This document shows positions 43,537 to 53,403 of a stretch of DNA of 64,000 nucleotides, piece after piece. A program made the translations under genes and the position numbers. Source of the DNA: JAVBPE01 sp031549865 (GTDB lineage: Bacteria; Bacillota_I; Bacilli_A; Acholeplasmatales; Anaeroplasmataceae); NCBI GenBank assembly GCA_031549865.1, contig JAVBPE010000004.1, positions 12,616 to 76,615 of the forward strand, read 5' to 3'. Numbering within the stretch: position 1 is the stretch's first letter; each line of letters begins with the position of its first letter. The notes beneath the pieces were generated by a model. It saw nothing but the letters and a program-made list of their open reading frames with translations. It made no database searches and was not told where the DNA came from.

Positions 43537-44010
43537 TTAATTGCTTATATTAGATATTTTACCTGATACTTCATTAATTGAAAATTTTAATACTTTAAAT
43601 CTATCTTTTGCACTATTAATTTCAAGAATTCCTTTATCGATAAATTCTAAAGAATATTTCTTTATCAAAGAAGTCATCGCATCTACTATTTCTATTTCAT
43701 CTATAACAATATCAATTATTCCAAAAGCTGTTACAGATTCATATTTTGTAGATAATTTTTCTTTTAAAACTTTTGTATTTTGAACTACATTAAAACAGGC
43801 TTTTTTATTATTTGCAATATTATCAATTTTATGACCAACATTTGCACAATGAAAATAAATTGCTTCGTTATAATAGACATAATTTAAAGGAACTACATAA
43901 GGAGATCCATCAAGACTTATAGTTGCGAGGGTTCCATATTCGCATTCCATTAATATTCTTAGGACATCATTTGATGTAGCTTGTTTATCTTTTCTTCTCA
44001 TTTGGCGCAT
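43537..44010 (-). CDS. Pyridoxamine 5'-phosphate oxidase-fold flavoprotein (NimA-like)
   Basis: A 157-residue protein of the split-barrel flavin-binding group. MRQMRRKD at the N-terminus, LRILMECEYGTLATISLDGSPYVVPLNYVYYNEAIYFHCANVGHKIDNI and then KKACFNVV fit the NimA/PF12900 pattern common in gut anaerobes. Members bind FMN; some are linked to 5-nitroimidazole resistance, but most have no known substrate. I would not infer resistance. The start has a clean GGAGGT. Confidence 0.85.
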   Translation of the reverse strand: MRQMRRKDKQATSNDVLRILMECEYGTLATISLDGSPYVVPLNYVYYNEAIYFHCANVGHKIDNIANNKKACFNVVQNTKVLKEKLSTKYESVTAFGIIDIVIDEIEIVDAMTSLIKKYSLEFIDKGILEINSAKDRFKVLKFSINEVSGKISNISN

Positions 44011-44089
44011 AAAATTACCTCCATAATAGTTAATAGTATTGTAACATAAATATTGTATTTAATTATAAAAACATGCTTAACGAATTACA

Positions 44090-44319
44090 TTAAAAATCTA
44101 AATAGTGATTTTGCCAAAACAATCTGCCTTTAGTTGTCATAGCATAAGGATGTTCGTTATATTCATCTACCCAAATTTCATCAATAACTAAATTTATATT
44201 TTTTCAAATTTTCATTTAATCATTCTAATTCTTTATCAATAATTAAATCATTAATAACATTAAAAAAATTTATGTCCTTTAGTTACACTTACATTGGCTA
44301 AGCAATCTAAAATAAACAT
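44090..44319 (-). pseudogene. Decayed gene of unknown family with two frameshifts and a stop
   Basis: Reading the minus strand in pieces gives a continuous-looking protein: MFILDCLANVSVTKGHK, then after a run of seven T a shifted frame NVINDLIIDKELE, a TGA, LNENLKKYK, and after a second shift VIDEIWVDEYNEHPYAMTTK and GRLFWQNHYLDF with a TAA at 44090. Two frameshifts and one stop make it non-functional. The pieces do not match a family I know. It accounts for most of the 338-base gap here. Confidence 0.65.
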
Positions 44320-44348
44320 TTTTTTCCATTTTGTCCTTTTTTACATTT

Positions 44349-44894
44349 TTATTCTAAAGCCAAATCTAAATATTTAGAAAATATTTCACTATATCGTGTT
44401 TTAATACTTATACTTGTAATATCTTTAAAATAAATTTTATACGGTTCTTCTTCCCACATACCATTCGCATCAAAGTGTCTAAAAAATACGTGATTTTTGC
44501 CTATTTTCTCAACGCTTCCAATCCAAAACATACAATCTTTTTTATTTAATGATTCTTTTTCGATTATTATATTTTCATTTAATATTTTTAAACTTGTAAA
44601 AATTGTTTTCCAATTGTTTAAATCAATTTTTGGATAAATAGGCAAAGTAACTTCTTTTTTTAATATTTTATTGCATAAATCATCTTTTGTCTTGATTTTT
44701 TTTATATCTGATAACTTTCTTATACTAAATCCATTTATTAAAAAATCATATTCATTATAAAACAAAATATAATTTCCAATTATATTAATTGGAATTAAAT
44801 TTAAATAGTATTCGCAATTTTTAAAAAATATATTGCAGATTAATCCTTCATTTATAGCAAATTGAATTTCATTTATTTTATCTTCTTTTTTCAT
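44349..44894 (-). CDS. Hypothetical protein
   Basis: A 181-residue soluble protein I do not recognise. It looks mixed alpha/beta with several aromatic-rich strands (GNYILFYNEYDFLINGFSIRKLSDI near 40; DCMFWIGSVEKIGKNHVFFRHFDANGMW near 119). The second half resembles Sm-like or barrel folds only loosely. It follows guaA's terminator in the other direction of reading and precedes a pseudogene, so it may belong to the same decayed block. The frame is intact. Confidence 0.6.
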   Translation of the reverse strand: MKKEDKINEIQFAINEGLICNIFFKNCEYYLNLIPINIIGNYILFYNEYDFLINGFSIRKLSDIKKIKTKDDLCNKILKKEVTLPIYPKIDLNNWKTIFTSLKILNENIIIEKESLNKKDCMFWIGSVEKIGKNHVFFRHFDANGMWEEEPYKIYFKDITSISIKTRYSEIFSKYLDLALE

Positions 44895-44962
44895 ATCATT
44901 AACCTATAAAAACCCTTTTTAATAATTATATTACATTAAGAAATAATATTAATCAAGATATA

Positions 44963-44994
44963 AAAATGATGTATCAAAAAAGATACACCATTTT
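44963..44994 (-). terminator. Terminator of guaBA
   Basis: AAAATGGTGTATC and GATACATCATTTT pair (with wobble) around TTTTTT, followed by TTATAT on the minus strand, just past the guaA stop. Confidence 0.8.
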
Positions 44995-44997
44995 ATT

Positions 44998-46533
44998 TTA
45001 TTCAAATTCAATTGTAGCTGGTGGTTTAGAAGTACAATCATAAAGTATTCTATTAACACCTTTTACTTCATTTACAATTCTACGACTTATTATATCTAAA
45101 ACATCATAAGGAATTCTTGCCCAATCAGCAGTCATACCATCAATTGATGTTACTGCACGAATTGCAACAGCATAGCTATAAGTTCTAATATCACCCATAA
45201 CTCCAACACTTTGCATATTTGTTAGGGCAGTAAAATATTGCCATATTTGTTCATTAAGTCCCGCTTTAGCTATTTCTTCACGTAAAATATAATCAGATTT
45301 TCTAACTCTTTCTAATTTTTCATCAGTTATTTCACCAATGATTCTAATACCTAAACCAGGCCCTGGAAATGGTTGACGCCATACAACTTCATGAGGTATT
45401 CCCATTTCTTCACCTAAGTGACGGACTTCGTCTTTAAATAAAACGTTCAATGGTTCGATTAATTTGAACTTCATATCTTTAGGTAATCCACCAACATTAT
45501 GGTGCGATTTTATTGTTTGAGCTGTTTTTGTACCTGATTCAATAACGTCGGTATATAATGTACCTTGTGCTAAATAATCAAAATCGCCTAATTTCTTTGA
45601 TTCTTCATCAAAACAATAAACAAATTCATTACCGATTATTTTACGTTTACGTTCAGGATCAGATACACCTGCTAATTTAGATAAAAATCTTTGTTTAGCA
45701 TCAATTCTAATGACATTCATATTAAATTGATTATTGAAGGTATCCATTACTAAATCGCCTTCTTTTTCACGTAATAATCCATGATCAATAAACATACATG
45801 TCAAATTGTCACCGATTGCCTTATGTAATAATACCGCAACAACTGTTGAGTCTACTCCACCAGAAAGACCACATAATACTTTTTTATTTCCAACTTCTTT
45901 TTTTATTTCTGCAATTTTCATATCTAAATAATTAGACATAGACCAATTACTTTTAGCTTTACAAATCTTAAATACAAAGTTTCTAATAATATCATTACCA
46001 TAAACAGTATGGCGAACTTCTGGGTGAAATTGAACCATATATACTTTTAATTCATCATTATATAAAGCTGCATTTAGTCCATTTTCTGATACTGCAGCTA
46101 CTTTAAAATTAGCTGGTTCGATCTGTACATGATCTCCATGACTCATCCAAACGTCTTGTTTAGTTGGAAGTGAATCAAAAAGTAAGCAATCATTTTTTAT
46201 ATCAATAGCCATTTTTCCGTATTCTTTAGTTGTACCTGGAACAATCTTCCCACCGAAATGGAAAGATGCAAGTTGCATCCCATAACAAATACCAAAAATT
46301 GGTAATCCTAGGTTAAATATTTCAGGGTCACACTTAAATGCATCATTATCATATACACTTCTTGGACCGCCACTAAATACTATTCCTACTACATCCTTGA
46401 TTTCTTTAATTTCTTTAGCAGTAATATCATGACTTCTAAGTTCACTAAATACACCCATTTCACGGATACGTCTAGCTATTAACTGATTATATTGACTACC
46501 GAAATCAAGAACTAATATTTTATCATAAGTCAT
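44998..46533 (-). CDS. guaA: GMP synthase (glutamine-hydrolysing)
   Basis: A 511-residue two-domain enzyme that turns XMP into GMP. I start it at MTYDKILVLDFG (46533) after AAGGAG; the frame runs on upstream into guaB but without need. The amidotransferase domain has GICYGMQLA (catalytic Cys near 81) and VQFHPEVRHT (His). The ATP pyrophosphatase domain has CGLSGGVDSTVVA near 225, and the C-terminal dimerisation domain ends CTSKPPATIEFE. It follows guaB by 10 bases and forms an operon with it. Confidence 0.97.
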   Translation of the reverse strand: MTYDKILVLDFGSQYNQLIARRIREMGVFSELRSHDITAKEIKEIKDVVGIVFSGGPRSVYDNDAFKCDPEIFNLGLPIFGICYGMQLASFHFGGKIVPGTTKEYGKMAIDIKNDCLLFDSLPTKQDVWMSHGDHVQIEPANFKVAAVSENGLNAALYNDELKVYMVQFHPEVRHTVYGNDIIRNFVFKICKAKSNWSMSNYLDMKIAEIKKEVGNKKVLCGLSGGVDSTVVAVLLHKAIGDNLTCMFIDHGLLREKEGDLVMDTFNNQFNMNVIRIDAKQRFLSKLAGVSDPERKRKIIGNEFVYCFDEESKKLGDFDYLAQGTLYTDVIESGTKTAQTIKSHHNVGGLPKDMKFKLIEPLNVLFKDEVRHLGEEMGIPHEVVWRQPFPGPGLGIRIIGEITDEKLERVRKSDYILREEIAKAGLNEQIWQYFTALTNMQSVGVMGDIRTYSYAVAIRAVTSIDGMTADWARIPYDVLDIISRRIVNEVKGVNRILYDCTSKPPATIEFE

Positions 46534-46543
46534 GATTTTCTCC

Positions 46544-48007
46544 TTATTTTGTATAGTTAGGTGCTTCAACTGTGATATCAACATCATGTGGATGTGATTC
46601 TTTTAATCCAGCATTAGTTATTCTAACAAATACAGCATCTTTCTTCAAACTATCTAAAGTTTTAGTTCCGCAATATCCCATACCTGATTTAATACCACCA
46701 CATAGTTGATAAATAGTATCAGCAACAACACCTTTATAAGCAACTCTTCCTTCAATTCCTTCTGGAACTAGTTTCTTAGTTGTTGTCGACTTAGCTTGGA
46801 AATATCTATCAGCTGAGCCTCTTTTCATTGCTGCAAGTGATCCCATACCTACATATGTCTTAAATCTTCTACCTTGGAATACAACTTCATCTCCAGGAGA
46901 TTCAGTGCATCCAGCAAGCATTGATCCTAACATAACACAATCTGCACCTGCTGCTAAAGCTTTAACGATATCACCACTTGATTTAATACCACCATCGGCG
47001 ATAACACAAACACCTTTATCTTTACAATACTCATAAACATCACCAACTGCAGAAATTTGAGGAACACCGACTCCAGCAACTACACGTGTAGTACAAATAC
47101 TACCAGGTCCAATACCTACTTTAACTGTATCAACTCCAGCTTCAATTAAGTCACGAGCGGCTTCTTTAGTTACAATATTCCCTGCAACTAATGATAAATT
47201 AGGAAAATTCTTTCTAATAGTTTTAACTGCCTCAAGTACATTTTTACTATGTCCATGAGCACTATCAACAGTAATTATATCAACTCCAGCATTAACTAAT
47301 GCTGTTACACGAGGAAGCATATCCGCACCAATTCCTACTGCCGCTCCAACAAGTAATCTTCCTTTGCTATCTTTAGAAGCATTTGGATAATTTAATGCAT
47401 TATCGATATCTTTACTTGTAATTAATCCAACTAACTTATAATTATCATCAACTATAGGTAATTTTTCAATACGATTATCCCATAATATTTCTTTAGCTTG
47501 TTCTAAAGAAGTTCCTACTTTTGCTGTGATTAAATTATCTTTAGTCATTATTTTAGATACTAATGTTTCATCTGGTGTTAAATATTTCAAATCTCTATTA
47601 GTAATAATACCTACTAATTTATTATTTTCATCTACAACAGGAAGTCCGGAAATTTTATATTGTCCTAATATTTTATCAGCTTCTAATGTTGTTTGATTTG
47701 GATTTAAAGTAATTGGATTTGAAATCATTCCTGATTCATTTCTTTTTACTAAATCAACTTCAGAAGCTTGTTCTTCTATACTCATATTTTTATGAATAAA
47801 ACCAAGCCCGCCTTCACGAGCTAAAGCAATAGCCATTTTAGATTCAGTTACTGTGTCCATAGCCGCACTTACGATTGGAATGTTTAATTCTATATTCTTT
47901 GTAAGTTTAGTTTTTAAGCTTACGTCTGATGGTAATATTTCTGATTTTTGTGGCACTAATAATACGTCGTCAAATGTTAAACCTGTTCTTATGTTATCAA
48001 AATTCAT
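46544..48007 (-). CDS. guaB: IMP dehydrogenase
   Basis: A 487-residue enzyme that oxidises IMP to XMP with NAD+, the first committed step to GMP. The catalytic loop GIGPGSICTTRVVAGVG holds the active-site Cys (near 306). Two CBS domains sit between about 95 and 205 (MISNPITLNPNQTTLEADKIL; ITSKDID). MGSLAAMKRGSADRYFQ and EGIEGRVAYKG near 400 are typical. It has its own promoter (48053-48081), separate from the pur operon that ends just before it. Confidence 0.97.
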   Translation of the reverse strand: MNFDNIRTGLTFDDVLLVPQKSEILPSDVSLKTKLTKNIELNIPIVSAAMDTVTESKMAIALAREGGLGFIHKNMSIEEQASEVDLVKRNESGMISNPITLNPNQTTLEADKILGQYKISGLPVVDENNKLVGIITNRDLKYLTPDETLVSKIMTKDNLITAKVGTSLEQAKEILWDNRIEKLPIVDDNYKLVGLITSKDIDNALNYPNASKDSKGRLLVGAAVGIGADMLPRVTALVNAGVDIITVDSAHGHSKNVLEAVKTIRKNFPNLSLVAGNIVTKEAARDLIEAGVDTVKVGIGPGSICTTRVVAGVGVPQISAVGDVYEYCKDKGVCVIADGGIKSSGDIVKALAAGADCVMLGSMLAGCTESPGDEVVFQGRRFKTYVGMGSLAAMKRGSADRYFQAKSTTTKKLVPEGIEGRVAYKGVVADTIYQLCGGIKSGMGYCGTKTLDSLKKDAVFVRITNAGLKESHPHDVDITVEAPNYTK

Positions 48008-48052
48008 GTTTAATCCTCCAAGCCTCTCTCATATTTTTTATATATTTTTTCA

Positions 48053-48081
48053 ATGATACTCCAATATATCATAATTGTCAA
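48053..48081 (-). promoter_or_regulatory. Sigma-A-type promoter of guaBA
   Basis: On the minus strand TTGACA, 17 bases, TATCAT, giving a leader of about 40 bases to guaB. No purine riboswitch fits in so short a leader. Confidence 0.75.
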
Positions 48082-48108
48082 TTTATTTTTTAAAGAAAAG
48101 TAAAAAAA

Positions 48109-48963
48109 TTATTTAACATGGTTCAAATATGCTTCGATAGTGTTTCCGATTAAGCAACAAATAGTCATCGGACCAACCCCTCCAGGCACTTTTGTAATAT
48201 ATGATGTCTTTGGTGCACAATCAGTGAAATTAACATCTCCACATAATTTATTAGTAATTGGGTCTCTATTTACCCCTACATCTATTACTACAGCGCCTTC
48301 TTTTATCATATCACTTGTCACAAAGTTTGGCTTTCCAATCGCAACAACTAAAATATCAGCTTCTCTTGCGACTTTAGCTAAATCTTTAGTTTTAGAGTGA
48401 GCTGTTGTAACAGTTGCGTTTAAATCTAATAACAATTTCGCAACAGGTAATCCAACAATATTGCTTCTACCAATTACTACAGCATTCTTACCAGCAATTT
48501 CAATATTTTCACTTTTTAATATTTCAATAATTCCTTTAGGAGTGCATGGAATAATACCAGGTTGTTTTTGAAATAAAGCTGCAACATTTAATGAATGAAA
48601 TCCATCAACGTCTTTATCAAATCTTATATGATTAATAACTTTATCCGTATTTATGTGCTTAGGTAAAGGTAGTTGAACCAATATACCATCAACAGTATCA
48701 TCATTATTTAAATCATCAATCATAGAAAGTAATTCTGCCTCAGTTAAAGAACTATCTTTTCTTATAGTAGTATTTTTAATACCAACTTCTAAAGAGGCTT
48801 TTTCTTTACCAAGAACATAAGACACACTTCCTGGATCTTCCCCAACTAAGATAACTGCTAGATGAGGTAATCTTTTATATTTTTCTAAATATACTTTTAC
48901 ATCTTCACTCATTTTATTTTTTAGTGAAGCTGCTAATTCTTTTCCGCTTATTACTTTAGCCAT
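48109..48963 (-). CDS. folD: Bifunctional methylene-THF dehydrogenase / methenyl-THF cyclohydrolase
   Basis: A 284-residue FolD. YVLGKEKASLEVGI with the catalytic Lys near 54, GILVQLPLPKHI near 95, DKDVDGFH near 117, and VIGRSNIVGLPVAKLLL and TKVPGGVGPMT are all family hallmarks. It converts 5,10-methylene-THF to 10-formyl-THF, the donor used by PurN and PurH encoded upstream. It is the last gene of the pur operon, 14 bases after purD. Confidence 0.97.
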   Translation of the reverse strand: MAKVISGKELAASLKNKMSEDVKVYLEKYKRLPHLAVILVGEDPGSVSYVLGKEKASLEVGIKNTTIRKDSSLTEAELLSMIDDLNNDDTVDGILVQLPLPKHINTDKVINHIRFDKDVDGFHSLNVAALFQKQPGIIPCTPKGIIEILKSENIEIAGKNAVVIGRSNIVGLPVAKLLLDLNATVTTAHSKTKDLAKVAREADILVVAIGKPNFVTSDMIKEGAVVIDVGVNRDPITNKLCGDVNFTDCAPKTSYITKVPGGVGPMTICCLIGNTIEAYLNHVK

Positions 48964-48976
48964 ATTTATTACTCCT

Positions 48977-50221
48977 TTATTTTAAAGCTTTATATCCAAT
49001 ATCCGTGCGATAAAATAAATTATCACATTTAATTTTTTTAACTTCTTCTAATGCCTTAGTTTGAGCTTCTTTAATTGTTTTACCATTAGCAACAACAATT
49101 AAAACGCGTCCACCATTTGTGACATATTTAGAGTCTATATACTTAGTGCCCATGTGATACACTTGGGCATCTACTTTATCTAATCCTGTAATTTCAAAAC
49201 CTTTTTCGAACTGAGCTGGATAACCTTTAGATGCTAATACAATCCCTAAAGTTGCTTCATTTCTCCAAGAAATATTGATTTCTTTTCCATCAATAATCCC
49301 TTCAAATACATCGACAATATCACTTTCCATTAGTGGTAATATTATTTCTGTTTCAGGATCTCCAAATCTAGCGTTAAATTCAATTACTTTAACTCCATCT
49401 TTAGTTTTCATTAATCCTGCATATAATACTCCTTTAAAAGGACAGCCTTCTTTAATTAAAGCTTTTGCAGTAGGAATAAGAATATTATCAAAAGAATAAT
49501 CTAAATCTTCTTCACTAATAGCTGGTACTGGACTATAAGCTCCCATTCCACCAGTGTTAGGGCCTAAATCATTTTCATATGCCCTTTTATGATCTTGGGA
49601 AATTGGCATTCTAAATACCTTTTCTCCACTCACAAAACACATAAAAGAGAATTCAGGACCATCTAAATATTCTTCAATAACAACGTTAGCATTTCCAAAT
49701 TTTTTATTTAATAACATATCTTTTAAGGCATCAATCGCTTCAGTCAAAGTTAAAGCTACAACAACACCTTTGCCAGCAGCTAATCCATCATATTTTAAAA
49801 CAATCGGAGCACCTTTTTCATTTACATAAGCCAAAGCTTTTTCATAATCTGAAAAAACTTCATATGAAGCTGTTGGAATATTATATTTTTTCATTAAATC
49901 TTTAGCAAATTCTTTACTTGATTCAATTCTATCCGCTTTTTTCGTCGGTCCAAAAACTCTTAATCCATTTGCTTCAAAGGCATCAACTACACCAGCTTCT
50001 AAAGCAGCATCTGGTCCAACTACTGTTAAGGCTATATTATTATTTAGTGCAAAATCTACTAATTCATTAACATTTGTATCTTTAATATTCACTAAAGTAG
50101 CTAAATCCATCATGCCATCATTACCTGGAGCACAATAAATTTTAGATACTTTTTTACTTTTACTTAATGCATGGACGATAGCATGACATCTTCCACCGCC
50201 ACCAATCACTAAAACATTCAT
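48977..50221 (-). CDS. purD: Phosphoribosylamine-glycine ligase
   Basis: A 414-residue ATP-grasp enzyme joining glycine to phosphoribosylamine. The start is taken at the ATG at 50221 (MNVLVIGGGGR) with AGGTGG six bases upstream; a GTG three codons earlier lies in that site. GPDAALEAGVVDAFE near 71, SKEFAKDLM, KYDGLAAGKGVVVA near 145, DPETEIILPLM and NARFGDPET near 286 are typical. The glycine it uses can come from GlyA, encoded at 9866. Confidence 0.96.
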   Translation of the reverse strand: MNVLVIGGGGRCHAIVHALSKSKKVSKIYCAPGNDGMMDLATLVNIKDTNVNELVDFALNNNIALTVVGPDAALEAGVVDAFEANGLRVFGPTKKADRIESSKEFAKDLMKKYNIPTASYEVFSDYEKALAYVNEKGAPIVLKYDGLAAGKGVVVALTLTEAIDALKDMLLNKKFGNANVVIEEYLDGPEFSFMCFVSGEKVFRMPISQDHKRAYENDLGPNTGGMGAYSPVPAISEEDLDYSFDNILIPTAKALIKEGCPFKGVLYAGLMKTKDGVKVIEFNARFGDPETEIILPLMESDIVDVFEGIIDGKEINISWRNEATLGIVLASKGYPAQFEKGFEITGLDKVDAQVYHMGTKYIDSKYVTNGGRVLIVVANGKTIKEAQTKALEEVKKIKCDNLFYRTDIGYKALK

Positions 50222-50230
50222 AATAACCAC

Positions 50231-51766
50231 CTAGTGTTTAAAGTGACGCATTCCAGTGAATAACATTGGAATAGAAGCTTCGTTTGCAGCAGTAATACTT
50301 GCTTCATCTTGAACTGAACCACCAGGTTGAACTATAGCTTTCACATTATATTTTGCAGCTAATTTAACTGAATCGTCAAATGGGAAGAATCCATCAGAGC
50401 CCAATACTAAACCATCAGTTACTCCGGCTTCAACTGCTTGATTTAAAGCTAATTGAGCAGATCCAACTCTATTCATTTGACCAGCACCAACACCTATAGT
50501 TTGTTCATTTTTTACGACAACTATAGCATTTGATTTAACATGCTTAACAATCTTCCAAGCGAAGTCTAAGTCTTTCAATTCTTGCTCATTTGGTTTAACT
50601 TCTGTTACACACATTTCATTAGTTAATTTTTTAGTTGTTATATTTGAATCTAAATCTTGAACAAGCATTCCACCAATTACAGAAACATATTGTTTTGTAG
50701 TTTCTAAAGTCTTATCCATATTTACTTCTAAAATTCTTAAATTTTTCTTTTTAGAAAATACTTCTAAAGCCTCATCATCATATGAAGGCGCCATAATTAC
50801 TTCTAAGAATATATTTTTCATTAATAAAGCAGCTTCTTTAGTGATTTTACAATTAGTTGCTACAATTCCACCAAATATAGAAACTTTATCTGCTTCATAA
50901 GCACGATTCCAAGCATCAACAACGTCAACACCAACTGCAGCGCCACATGGATTCATATGCTTTAATCCTACACAAAATGGAACGTCAAATTCACGAACAA
51001 TACTTAAACAAGCATTCGCATCTTGAATATTGTTATATGACATTTCTTTACCTTGATATTGTTTTGCGAAAGCTAAATTATAAGCAATATTTTCACTTGT
51101 TTTATAGAATTTCGCTTGTTGATGAGGATTTTCACCATAGCGTAAGCTTTGAACTAAATCAGCTTCTATATATAACTTTTCATTTAATCCAGCATGAGCT
51201 CTCATATAAGTTGCAATCATTGAATCATATGATGCAGTATGGGAATATGCTTTAGCTGATAATTTAAATCTAGTTTCTCTTAATGTGTTACCATGAGTTT
51301 TAATTTCATCAATAATTAAAGCATAATCAGATGGTTCACAAACTACAGTAACATCATTGAAGTTTTTTGCAGCTGAACGAAGCATTGAAGGTCCACCGAT
51401 ATCGATGTTTTCAATTGCCATTTCTTCAGTTACATTTGGTTTAGAAATAGTTTCTTTAAATGGATATAAGTTAACACATACTAAATCAATTAATTCAATA
51501 TTATTAACTTTTAATGCTTCCATATGTGACTCTATATCGCGACGGGCAAGCAATCCGCCATGAACTTTTGGATGAAGTGTTTTTACTCTTCCATCACAAA
51601 TTTCAGGAAATCCTGTAACGTCACTTATATTTGTAACTTTAACGTTATTATCAATTAATAGTTGCATAGTTCCGCCTGTTGCGATAACTTCATAACCGTA
51701 TTTGATTAAATTTTTGGCAAAATCAACAACGCCAGTTTTATCACTAACACTAATTAATGCTTTCAT
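50231..51766 (-). CDS. purH: Bifunctional AICAR transformylase / IMP cyclohydrolase
   Basis: A 511-residue enzyme for the last two steps to IMP. The N-terminal IMP cyclohydrolase has SVSDKTGVVDFAKNL and GGRVKTLHPKVHGGLL. The C-terminal formyltransferase has SLRYGENPHQQAKFY near 210, the catalytic Lys-His in GLKHMNPCGAAVG (near 260), and GLVLGSDGFFPFDDSV near 450. It uses 10-formyl-THF made by Fhs and FolD. Its start overlaps the purN stop (TAATG). Confidence 0.97.
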   Translation of the reverse strand: MKALISVSDKTGVVDFAKNLIKYGYEVIATGGTMQLLIDNNVKVTNISDVTGFPEICDGRVKTLHPKVHGGLLARRDIESHMEALKVNNIELIDLVCVNLYPFKETISKPNVTEEMAIENIDIGGPSMLRSAAKNFNDVTVVCEPSDYALIIDEIKTHGNTLRETRFKLSAKAYSHTASYDSMIATYMRAHAGLNEKLYIEADLVQSLRYGENPHQQAKFYKTSENIAYNLAFAKQYQGKEMSYNNIQDANACLSIVREFDVPFCVGLKHMNPCGAAVGVDVVDAWNRAYEADKVSIFGGIVATNCKITKEAALLMKNIFLEVIMAPSYDDEALEVFSKKKNLRILEVNMDKTLETTKQYVSVIGGMLVQDLDSNITTKKLTNEMCVTEVKPNEQELKDLDFAWKIVKHVKSNAIVVVKNEQTIGVGAGQMNRVGSAQLALNQAVEAGVTDGLVLGSDGFFPFDDSVKLAAKYNVKAIVQPGGSVQDEASITAANEASIPMLFTGMRHFKH

Positions 51767-52335
51767 TATTTTTCTCCTAGTACTTTATTAATAGTTTTTA
51801 TATATAAAATATGTTCTATAGCGTGAATTTTAGTTTCAATAGATTCCAAAGTGTCATCATCATTGGCAATAAAACAATCTTGAAGGATAATTTTTCCACC
51901 ATCCATTGTCTTATCTATAAAATGCGTTGTAACGCCATAAACCTTAACACCATAATTATAAGCATCTAAAATTGCATGTGCTCCTTTAAATGCAGGAAGT
52001 AATGAAGGATGGATATTTATAATTCTTCCTTCATATTTATCTAACATAACATTTGAGATAATCCTCATATAGCCAGCCAAAACAATTAAATCAATCTTAT
52101 TGTCTTCTAAGACTTTATTTAAAATCTCTTCATAATCGGCTTTAGCTTTATAATCGCGAGGATTAAAGGCAAAAACAGGACAATTATGATTATTAGCTCT
52201 TGTAATGACATAAGCAGACGGCTTATCCGTAATTAAAATTTCTACTTTAGCATCTATTTCTTTATTTTCACATGCATTAATAATTGCCTCAAAGTTAGAT
52301 CCACTACCAGAAGCAAAAATAGCTAATTTTTTCAT
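51766..52335 (-). CDS. purN: Phosphoribosylglycinamide formyltransferase
   Basis: A 189-residue folate-dependent GAR formyltransferase. The phosphate-binding ASGSGSNFEAI is at the N-terminus, LAGYMRIIS and INIHPSLLPAFKGAHA near 106 hold the catalytic Asn-His, and VHFIDKTMDGGKII-like THFIDKTMDGG the Asp. The formate-using PurT is not needed. The gene sits 8 bases after purM and overlaps purH. Confidence 0.97.
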   Translation of the reverse strand: MKKLAIFASGSGSNFEAIINACENKEIDAKVEILITDKPSAYVITRANNHNCPVFAFNPRDYKAKADYEEILNKVLEDNKIDLIVLAGYMRIISNVMLDKYEGRIINIHPSLLPAFKGAHAILDAYNYGVKVYGVTTHFIDKTMDGGKIILQDCFIANDDDTLESIETKIHAIEHILYIKTINKVLGEK

Positions 52336-52343
52336 AATATCAC

Positions 52344-53369
52344 CTAGATAATTTCTACAGTTTCTTCGTTTGTAATAATACCAATTTCATAAGCGTTATC
52401 GCCTTGTTCTTTTAAAATGTTAATAACTTTAACTTTATCTTCTTGTGATACCGCAAGAACCATACCAATACCCATATTATAAATATTAAACATTTCACGG
52501 TGATCAACTTTACCATATTTTTCTAAGAATTTGAAAATAGGTAATATTGGCCAAGAACCTTCTTTAATAGAAATACCTTGTCCTTCTTTTAAGATACGTG
52601 GAATATTTTCATCAAATCCTCCACCAGTAATATGACTAATACCATGAACATCAACATTCTTTAAAACTTCTAAAACTTGACGAACATATATTCTTGTAGG
52701 AGTTAATAATACTTCGCCAATTACTCCACTAAGCTCATCACTATATGATTTTAAATCAAATTTATTGTCATTAATTATTTTTCTAACTAAACTAAAACCA
52801 TTTGAATGAACACCAGATGAAGCAATCCCTATTAAGGCATCACCAACAGTTACTTTAGAACCATCAATTAATTTTGATTTTTCAACTACTCCGCATGTGA
52901 ACCCTGCAATATCATATTCTCCATCAGTATACATACCAGGCATTTCAGCAGTTTCTCCACCAATTAATGCACAATTAGCTTGGATACAACCATCAGATAC
53001 CCCTTTTACGATTGCTTCAATTTTTTGTGGTTCATTTTTACCTACAGCAACGTAATCTAAGAAGTATAATGGTTCAGCTCCTTGAGCTAAAACATCATTA
53101 ACACACATTGCAACAGCATCAATACCAATAGTATCATGCTTGTCCATTTCAAAAGCTAATTTTAATTTTGTTCCTACTCCATCAGTACCAGAAACTAATA
53201 CAGGCTCTTTTATATTTAAAGCAGATAAATCAAACATTCCACCAAAAGCACCAATATTACCCATAACCCCTAAACGGTTTGTTGCAGCAACATGTTTTTT
53301 AATTCTTCTAACAACTTCATAGCCAGCTTCTAAATCTACACCGGCACTACCATAACTCTTTGAACCCAT
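52344..53369 (-). CDS. purM: Phosphoribosylformylglycinamidine cyclo-ligase (AIR synthetase)
   Basis: A 341-residue PurM. YGSAGVDLEAGYEVV, FGGMFDLS, VSGTDGVGTKLKLA near 60, DAVAMCVNDVLAQGAEPLYFLDY near 83, and GVHSNGFSLVR and HITGGGFDENIPRIL near 240 are all typical. It closes the imidazole ring to make AIR, the substrate of PurK/PurE. It lies 34 bases downstream of purL. Confidence 0.97.
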   Translation of the reverse strand: MGSKSYGSAGVDLEAGYEVVRRIKKHVAATNRLGVMGNIGAFGGMFDLSALNIKEPVLVSGTDGVGTKLKLAFEMDKHDTIGIDAVAMCVNDVLAQGAEPLYFLDYVAVGKNEPQKIEAIVKGVSDGCIQANCALIGGETAEMPGMYTDGEYDIAGFTCGVVEKSKLIDGSKVTVGDALIGIASSGVHSNGFSLVRKIINDNKFDLKSYSDELSGVIGEVLLTPTRIYVRQVLEVLKNVDVHGISHITGGGFDENIPRILKEGQGISIKEGSWPILPIFKFLEKYGKVDHREMFNIYNMGIGMVLAVSQEDKVKVINILKEQGDNAYEIGIITNEETVEII

Positions 53370-53403
53370 AGTTTTCTCCTAAAGTTTATATATTTTCTTT
53401 TTA

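Noticed and set aside
43537..44010. Nitroimidazole resistance gene nim
   Set aside because: The fold fits, but the family is broad and most members have no resistance role, so only the fold is called.
48008..48108. Purine or guanidine riboswitch upstream of guaB
   Set aside because: The promoter leaves only about 40 bases of leader, too short for either.
50947..51255. A 102-codon plus-strand open frame inside purH
   Set aside because: It is antisense to a conserved purH region and shows no family features.
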